Positions 58,190-64,000 of a DNA stretch of 64,000 nt are shown here, piece after piece. A model generated the notes under the pieces. That model worked only from the letters and a program-made list of their open reading frames with translations. It was not told where the DNA came from and did no database searches. The number at the start of each line of letters is the position of its first letter. The stretch's first letter is position 1. The stretch comes from Lethocerus indicus (Eukaryota > Arthropoda > Insecta > Hemiptera > Belostomatidae): positions 1 through 64,000 of the forward strand of contig JACDQD010000109.1 of assembly GCA_019843655.1 (NCBI GenBank). Reading direction: 5' to 3'. The position numbers and the translations under genes were made by a program.

Positions 58190-58223
<34 letters not shown>
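58110..58223. mobile_element. CCGGTC-type end followed by (TA)n
   Basis: GATCGGTCTTTCGCCAGACC, GGTTTCGTCTGATCGCCGCC, TTCAGTAGC, CACTTGTACTGTGG, then a TA tract (58196-58223). It corresponds to the left half of the hairpin element at 23205-23500, with the other half replaced by the next MITE. Confidence 0.65.
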
Positions 58224-58229
<6 letters not shown>

Positions 58230-58768
58230 TGGTCCAAAAAAATGTATCCACCGTTTAACAGTCAATAACTTGCAAACTGATTGACGGAGTTGTGTCTAAT
58301 TTTTGGTGAAAGTGTAGCTTAAAGTCCGACTTAAAGATATATACAGCTGTAGGTGTACGAAATTGTCCACAATTATTAACATCCACAGACAGAAACGATG
58401 CCGCCCCCAACTGCACCACCAACTGCTGACTGCACAACGTGTTCAGTCGGATATATTGGCTATTCATTAATGTTTTCGTACTTAAAATACCCACTTCAAA
58501 ACTGGACTTCGTTTCGTCCAATTCTAAGCCTTGAGCCGGCCACGTTCACTCTCGAGTACAACGAGGTACAACTGACAACAAAAACACTGATTATCCAGCG
58601 ACCGACATCTGAAATAACGGAACAACGCAATACAAAGTATTGTATGGCGCTATTGCCCGAACTACAAAAACTACAACACGTACCAAAAATGAGACAATTC
58701 CGTCAATTAGTTTGCAAGTTATGGACTTTTAAACGGTGGATACATTTTTTTTGGACCCCCTCCGTATA
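58224..58768. mobile_element. ATCCACCGTTTAA-TIR MITE, longest copy
   Basis: About 545 bp. Left GTGGTCCAAAAAAATGTATC and right GGATACATTTTTTTTGGACC are inverted repeats continuing through AACTTGCAAACTGATTG / TTAGTTTGCAAGTT. Flanked by TA on both sides. The interior has a 123-codon open frame (58398-58769) starting MPPPTAPP and ending inside the terminal repeat (KRWIHFFW), with no DDE motif. Non-autonomous. Confidence 0.85.
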
Positions 58769-58802
58769 ATCAGGGGATTGTACCAAAAGTAATCAACATT
58801 TT

Positions 58803-58805
<3 letters not shown>

Positions 58806-58842
<37 letters not shown>
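58806..58842. repeat. (TA)n microsatellite
   Basis: About 36 bp of TA following a short AAAAGTAATCAACATTTTGA remnant at 58785-58804. Confidence 0.9.
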
Positions 58843-58844
<2 letters not shown>

Positions 58845-59106
58845 CCGTAAATTTAAAAAAAAAAAGTGTTACTATACAACGGGCCAGTGTATATACATAC
58901 AGCCGAATTCATGGCACAGAAATGCCATGAGAAGTTTCACACGGGGGATTTTTTTATGCGCTGACGATTAAAATGAAGAAGGTGAATGGGGGGGTGGCGG
59001 GGGTGGGAGGAGGGAAAAAAACGGGGAGAGGGGAATTTTTAATTAAGTAGGGAACGGCCGAAAATCCCGCAGGAACGAGGCGTTTTAAGTATAAAACATA
59101 GAATAT

Positions 59107-59350
59107 CCGGTCGGCAACTAAGTCATTGCGGGCTTTGTCTTTATTCGTATTTTACATCTTCAAACCTGTAAGACGAAGTTGCCGAACAAATATGTCGGGA
59201 ATTGTCTACGAAAATGTCCAATTTCAACACTTTTTTTGTAGGGAATTTGTGCTTTAAACGAAAACCGTATATATCCAACGATATTCCACAAAAAAAAAAA
59301 AAAAAAATCCCAACGAGAGCTTGCAAAGTACGAGGCCTGTTCAGAAAGTA
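59107..59350. mobile_element. Mariner-type terminal fragments
   Basis: CCGGTCGGCAACTAAGTCAT at 59107 and GACGAAGTTGCCGAAC near 59171 resemble the inverted ends of the 54771-54961 element. TACGAGGCCTGTTCAGAAAG at 59329 resembles the terminus of another mariner subfamily. No transposase reading frame remains. Confidence 0.5.
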
Positions 59351-59859
59351 TTTTTTTATATACGGTTTTTTTTGCTTGCAGTTCGGTTCGGTCAAAGCCG
59401 ATTTTCTCGCGAAATAGTTTCGTCTTGTTCGCTTTCGATTTTACCAATTCGGTAAAAACCGGATCGGAGAATCGGCGTTAGAATTTTGTGCGAAAAAGTT
59501 TTCGGAGAGGGGCAAAAACGGACAAAAAAACGGAAAAAAAAATACGACGAAGTCAGTAAATTTTAGTAAATTGGCCGCTGGTCGAATCGCCGGCTGAGAA
59601 GTTGCAAGTTGAGAAGTTGCTCGAAGGACTTGAGGAGATTTTCGAAGCGATTCTAGGCTCGGGAAAAAACGTTGATAAAAGTGTATAATTACATTGGACG
59701 GGGACAAAATAGATATTCCGTAAATGTATAAATAATTTCCGAAAAAAAAAACCCCGAAATTCGCGATACTTTTCGTATCGGACCTCGTTATGTGGCGAAA
59801 GTGGCGCGCGGCCGACTTTATACCGTAGCCGGCGTAAAATCCCATCACAGCGGGGGGTA

Positions 59860-60080
59860 ATAAAACCGGTTCGGTCATTCGCCAGACCGGTTTGCCGGCC
59901 GTTCGCCGCCATCTTCAGTAGCGCGGTGTCAGTCACTTTGTGGCACTTTTCCGGTGTTTTTTCGGGGGTGGGTACATCCCTCTCACCGTCACTGTCACTG
60001 TCACTTGTACTGTCACTGTCACTGTCACTTGTCACTGTCACTGTCACTTGTACTGTCACTGTATCGCGACAGTCAACCAC
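59860..60080. mobile_element. CCGGTC-type end with an internal TCACTG minisatellite
   Basis: GGTCATTCGCCAGACCGGTT, CGCCGCCATCTTCAGTAGCG, then about twelve TCACTG/TCACTTG units at 59985-60062. The 6-bp repeat creates a Asp/Ser/Thr/Val frame on the minus strand that is not a gene. Confidence 0.65.
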
Positions 60081-60264
60081 CCCTGACGACGGAACCGTTC
60101 CGAAACGTCGAAAGGGGTGAAAAAACCCCCATTTTACAGCTGTAGTCGAGCCCTATTCCCGCAGGTTCGTACCGGATCCTACAGGAATTAGTGATGGGAA
60201 TCAAAAGGGTCTGTTTCCAGTCGTAAAATCCGGGATTGTCGGGAATTTCATTCCCGTCTTCCCG

Positions 60265-60360
60265 TCCATCCCTGCGTGTTGGAATAGCGTGTAGATTTCG
60301 GGGTTTTTTTCTTCCCTGTCTCCTCTCGCCGTCATCTTCAGTAGCATGGAGTCTGACATT
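60265..60360. mobile_element. CCGGTC-type end fragment
   Basis: GTGTTGGAATAGCGTGTAGA, then CCTGTCTCCTCTCGCC and GTCATCTTCAGTAGCATGG: a diverged single end. Confidence 0.5.
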
Positions 60361-60884
60361 TGATTACTGAGACTTGTATTTAGAGACCTGTTTACTGAGA
60401 CTGAAATTCCAGACAGCTTTCTGGTCCAGTACGGAACACCGAACGCGATCTTATCACTCCGAGATGTCGAGTTGTATTCAAAAAGCTTCAACAAAGTTCT
60501 GTCTGTCTAGACAGACTTTGAATGGCGCTTTGTTAAAAGGTCTTCGGCCCGAACAACGAGTTCCGATAGCCATTAAAAGCCCCCCCCCCCCGCCCACCCC
60601 CCCCACCCCCCCAATCGAGTTAACTGTAAATCTTCCGGTACTTTAAAAGGAACAGAACTTAACAAAAAAAAAAAAAATACAAAAAGAGGAAAAGACCCGG
60701 ACAGAGACATTGAGAGCGCTCCCTGGAACAGACTGGAGAAATAAAGTCAAGGTGAACCGGCCGAGAACTTCCGCCCCGGACTTAGAAGATATAAAGCCGG
60801 GCTTAACGCGCTGACAAAAACGTCTCTTCAACAAACGACATTGGACACAATATGGGGGGAAATCCAGTCCCAAATTGAACCGAA

Positions 60885-61040
60885 TTGATGGCCGTTCGCC
60901 GTCTTCAGTAGCAGAGCGGTGTCGGTCACATTTCGCCACTCTGCTGTCGGAACGGCGTCCTGTTTTTGTTGTGGCACCGCGCTGCCATTGGAGTGCCAAA
61001 AGCGTTGGCGAACTAATGGCGAACGGCCGAAAAAACGGCG
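60885..61040. mobile_element. CCGGTC-type short element
   Basis: GATGGCCGTTCGCCGTCTTC, AGTAGCAGAGCGGTGTCGGT on the left; AAAAGCGTTGGCGAACTAAT, GGCGAACGGCCG on the right. Partial inverted symmetry; non-coding. Confidence 0.55.
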
Positions 61041-61410
61041 AGTTCGGCAATAATATTTAATAGTGAAATTTTTTTTTTTTTTTTATATATATATAAGGTC
61101 GATACAATCTATTCCCCCTGCCTTCGAACTCCGTAGATAGAAATGACATTTTACACGTCATTTTCGCATAATTTGTATCGGCTGAAACAATTATTTGCCC
61201 GAAAAAAAAGTTTTTTGGCCATCCGCAGCGAGACACGTACAGGAAAAGTCTGTCGAATAGACTCATGTCAGTGAAATGACATTTACATAGAGCCGAACAA
61301 CACTATTGACCGCTGCTACAATAAGTCCCGTCCTCTCATCGAAGAATATATATATATATATAAAATTGACCTTGACACAGTTGCGGTTTATATCGTCGCT
61401 ACCGCAAAAG

Positions 61411-61860
61411 AGGGGTGGTCCAAAAAAATGTATCCACCGTTTAACAGTCCATAACTTGCAAACTAATTGACTGAGTTGTCTCATTTTTTGGTCAAAGTGT
61501 AGCTTAAAGTCCAACTTAAAGATATGTATATATAGGTGTAGGTGTAGTCGAAATTGTCCACCGTTATTAACATCCCGAGGACAGAAACGATGCCGCCCCC
61601 AACTGCAGCACCAACTACTTCAGTCGGATATTGGATATTCATTAATGTTTTCGTACTTAAAATACCCAGTTCAAAACTGGACTTCCTTTCAACGTCTACT
61701 CGAGTACAACAAAGGTACAACTGACAACAAAAACACCGACTATACGGCGACTGTGCCAACTGACAAAACGGAACGACGCAATACAACGTATTGTATGGCG
61801 CGATCGGCCGAACTACAAAACTACAAAACAGGTATCCAAAAATGAGAGACGACTACTGCA
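61411..61860. mobile_element. ATCCACCGTTTAA-TIR MITE, right end lost
   Basis: Left end GGTGGTCCAAAAAAATGTAT is complete and the interior tracks the 58224-58768 copy (ATGCCGCCCCCAACTGCA, GTATTGTATGGCGCGATC). It breaks off around 61860 into a CCGGTC-type end (ACTGAAGAGACGGCGAGAAG at 61885), so one element probably inserted into or recombined with the other. Confidence 0.72.
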
Positions 61861-61929
61861 CTCCTGTCGGACGTACAGAGTTACCGAATACTGAAGAGAC
61901 GGCGAGAAGCCGAAACCGGCCCAGTACAA

Positions 61930-62545
61930 TAAGTCCGTTATATCCCGTTCGATTGACGTTAAATCGCGTATTAGCACCAAAGCGGTGACGAATCATAAAA
62001 TGAAACATTTTGTTCAATGGACAAAGTTGTCAATTTCGGTGGAAAATTGGCCGATATAACTCCGATAAATAAGATTCCAAATTATGTCTTTCCCCCCCCT
62101 TTACACTTAGAGCATTATGGTCTTGTTTGTAAACAATATCGTTTTCGGATATTTTTTCTTTCAATCGCGGCGCATCGGCGCAACTTCCTGACCAATTTTT
62201 TTTTTTTTCAATATTTCTTAAGCCAAAACTTAGGCCCAGAAGTTTTCAAATGGAATAATCGTCGTTATCACTATTAATTACGTTCATGCTCACCAAAACC
62301 GAGCGGTTCTGCGGTTCCCGTTCATGGAGGACACGTCTCGGGCTTACCTGGAACAGAAAAGGCCAAATTTTAAAAATTCGAAATTTTCAACACCTTTTCA
62401 TTTACAGCTTGTACATAGGAATTGGCCGGTGAAAAGAATGCATAAGAACGTCTTTCTAGGGTGAAATCATTTCTGGCACAGAAAGTAAGTTTACTGTACC
62501 ATTTTTTGCATATTATCATCCGATATATCTCAACAAATTTTTTTC
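61930..62545. other. Unclassified sequence
   Basis: No recognised gene or repeat. One T-run near 62200. Confidence 0.5.
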
Positions 62546-62549
62546 GATG

Positions 62550-62950
62550 TTTCCTCCATAACTTGCAAAATAATTGACTGAGACCAAAGTGTAGCTTAAA
62601 AACTACAGTCGTTATTGTCACCGTCATCCACAGACAGAAACGATGCTGCAACTTCAGTCGGATATTGGATATTCATTAATGTTTTCGCACAAATATACTT
62701 TAAAACTGGGGGGCCGGCCACGTTCACTCTCGAGTACAACAAAGGTACAAATGACAACAAAACACTGACTATACGGCGACTCTGGCCAACCGACAAAACG
62801 ATACAACGTATTGTATGGCGCGATCGGCCCAACTACAAAAACTACAAAACAGGTACCGAAAAATGAGAGACGACTCCGTGCAATTGGTCTGCAAGTTATG
62901 TACTTTTAAACGGTGGATACATTTTTTTTTTTGCGGACCCCCTCCGTATA
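62550..62950. mobile_element. ATCCACCGTTTAA-TIR MITE, left end shortened
   Basis: Begins inside the left repeat (TCCATAACTTGCAAAATAAT). The interior AACGATGCTGCAACTTCAGT and CCACGTTCACTCTCGAGTAC match the 58224 copy. Right end ACTTTTAAACGGTGGATACA ... GGACCCCCTCCGTATA. Confidence 0.72.
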
Positions 62951-63356
62951 TTATCACCGATATATTATCTGAACAAATTTTCGATTTTCCTCCAGTAGAC
63001 CAACAAAATACGTCTTATCTCAAATTGTCAATTACTCTTGGCCAAAAAATATACCTTATTTCGCACTACTAACTAACTTCGTCCGTATTGTTTTCTTATG
63101 TAAATTGTATACGATGGACAGTACATGACTGAGAGTGTTAGATTGTTGAATTATTGATACCGGGACAATATATGTACAAGTGTTGATCTCAGGGCACTTG
63201 TTAGATGTCGTTCAAGTGATAGTTTCAAGTGATCTGTCTCAAGAGTTTCGTGTAAGCCGAGAACGCGGGATTCTGTTCTTACACGGACGGGTTGTTAACA
63301 TATTATTATTAGCGAAATGGAGGCCTGTTTTGGGACCTGCGTTATGTTATCGCTCC

Positions 63357-63357
<1 letters not shown>

Positions 63358-63447
<90 letters not shown>

Positions 63448-63460
63448 TCCCTCTCCCTCC
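63358..63460. repeat. (CT)n tract
   Basis: About 85 bp of pure CT followed by CTCCCT repeats, 30 bp from the left end of the next MITE. Confidence 0.96.
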
Positions 63461-63489
63461 CGTTCTTCCCTCATTAATACACATATACA

Positions 63490-63900
63490 GAGGGGTGGTC
63501 CAAAAAAATGTATCCACCGTTTAAATGTCCATAACTTGCAGACCGATTGCACGGAGTTGTCTCTCATTTTCGGTACCTTTTTTATAGTTGTTGTAGTTGT
63601 GGCAATAGCGCCGTACAGGGGCTTATCTCGACGATAATCCAGAGGGGGGGGGGAGGGACACTAAAGGACGTCGTTTATCGACACAAAAGCCAGAGTTCAC
63701 ATTGGATGAACTTCGAGAATCCATCGTTTTTCTGTGTGCGGATTTTAGTTAACGGCGACCGTTTCGAACACCCAAAGCTGTGTATATCTTCAAGTCGGAC
63801 TTTAAGCTACACTTTCACCAAAAATGAGACACAACTCAGTCAATTAGTTTGCAAGTTATGGACTGTTAAACGGTGGATACATTTTTTTGGACCACCCTCT
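63490..63900. mobile_element. ATCCACCGTTTAA-TIR MITE, copy 63.5 kb, opposite orientation to the 53.3-kb copy
   Basis: Left GGGGTGGTCCAAAAAAATGT and right ACATTTTTTTGGACCACCCT. The interior CGACACAAAAGCCAGAGTTC and ATTGGATGAACTTCGAGAAT is the reverse complement of the 53254-53655 interior, and about 400 bp overall. The right end continues into CTCTCTCACTCATTCTCT and a CT tract. Confidence 0.83.
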
Positions 63901-63906
63901 CTCTCA

Positions 63907-63952
<46 letters not shown>
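63901..63952. repeat. (CT)n tract adjoining an element end
   Basis: CTCTCACTCATT then about 38 bp of pure CT, the same arrangement as at 57770. Confidence 0.95.
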
Positions 63953-63953
<1 letters not shown>

Positions 63954-64000
63954 AACAGAAAATCTGGACTCCAGAGGCCGTTACTGGAACGCTCGGGCAT

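Noticed and set aside
58398..58769. 123-codon frame inside a MITE that looked like a possible transposase fragment
   Set aside because: No DDE or helix-turn-helix pattern is visible, the frame runs into the terminal repeat, and equivalent frames in the other copies are broken or different.
59441..59878. 145-codon minus-strand frame starting MTEPVLLPPAVMGFYAGYGI
   Set aside because: No recognisable domain; it spans A-runs and the region between element fragments, and overlapping frames of similar length exist.

Overview
This is a eukaryotic, AT-rich, very repeat-dense chromosome window. Split exons with GT/AG junctions, mutually exclusive exons, Tc1/mariner-type short elements, satellites and long (GA)n/(TA)n tracts rule out a prokaryote. 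The two recognisable proteins read most like insect proteins (from memory of the families), so the source is probably an insect or another arthropod. The order cannot be named from the sequence.

There are two protein-coding genes, arranged tail to tail. (1) A high-affinity copper transporter of the CTR1/SLC31 family lies on the plus strand. Its five coding exons run from 6239 to 11771: a His/Met-rich N-terminal exon, then three membrane segments with MxxxM, GxxxG and a terminal HCH. (2) Alpha-actinin lies on the minus strand. Sixteen exons of the mature message, plus one mutually exclusive alternative (17 in all), run from 43729 down to 17919: CH1-CH2 actin-binding domain, linker, spectrin repeats, EF hands and the C-terminal ESDL. 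The first coding exon is not in the window, so the first intron exceeds 20 kb. The two genes have no evident functional link.

Layout: 1-1530, ~103-bp satellite; 1530-3350, 'AAAATGCGG/GGCC' mosaic array; 3420-6170, upstream region of CTR1 with short element remnants; 6239-11771, CTR1, with tandem arrays filling introns 1 and 4; 11.8-17.9 kb, intergenic; 17.9-43.7 kb, alpha-actinin, with almost every large intron carrying its own tandem array (units of ~45, ~90, ~148, ~240 and ~300 bp, plus a ~550-bp GA tract); 43.7-46 kb, little recognisable; 46-47.75 kb, mosaic array again; 47.76-50.4 kb, the ~103-bp satellite again but inverted; 50.4-52.56 kb, mosaic array with orientation flips; 52.6-64 kb, a dense patchwork of short inverted-repeat elements, CT tracts and a LINE remnant.

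The most interesting pattern is that several intron arrays abut or include splice junctions. Two alpha-actinin arrays have copied a real splice site together with a few exon bases (a 3' site copied five times, a 5' site copied twice), leaving strings of decoy splice sites beside the true one. The CTR1 arrays touch the donor of intron 1 and resemble the acceptor of intron 4.

Several alpha-actinin exons, and the first CTR1 coding exon, carry small indels while their splice sites and surrounding coding sequence are well preserved. That looks more like uncorrected long-read assembly error near repeats than gene death, but the sequence alone cannot settle it. I found no tRNA, rRNA, CRISPR array or intact autonomous transposon.
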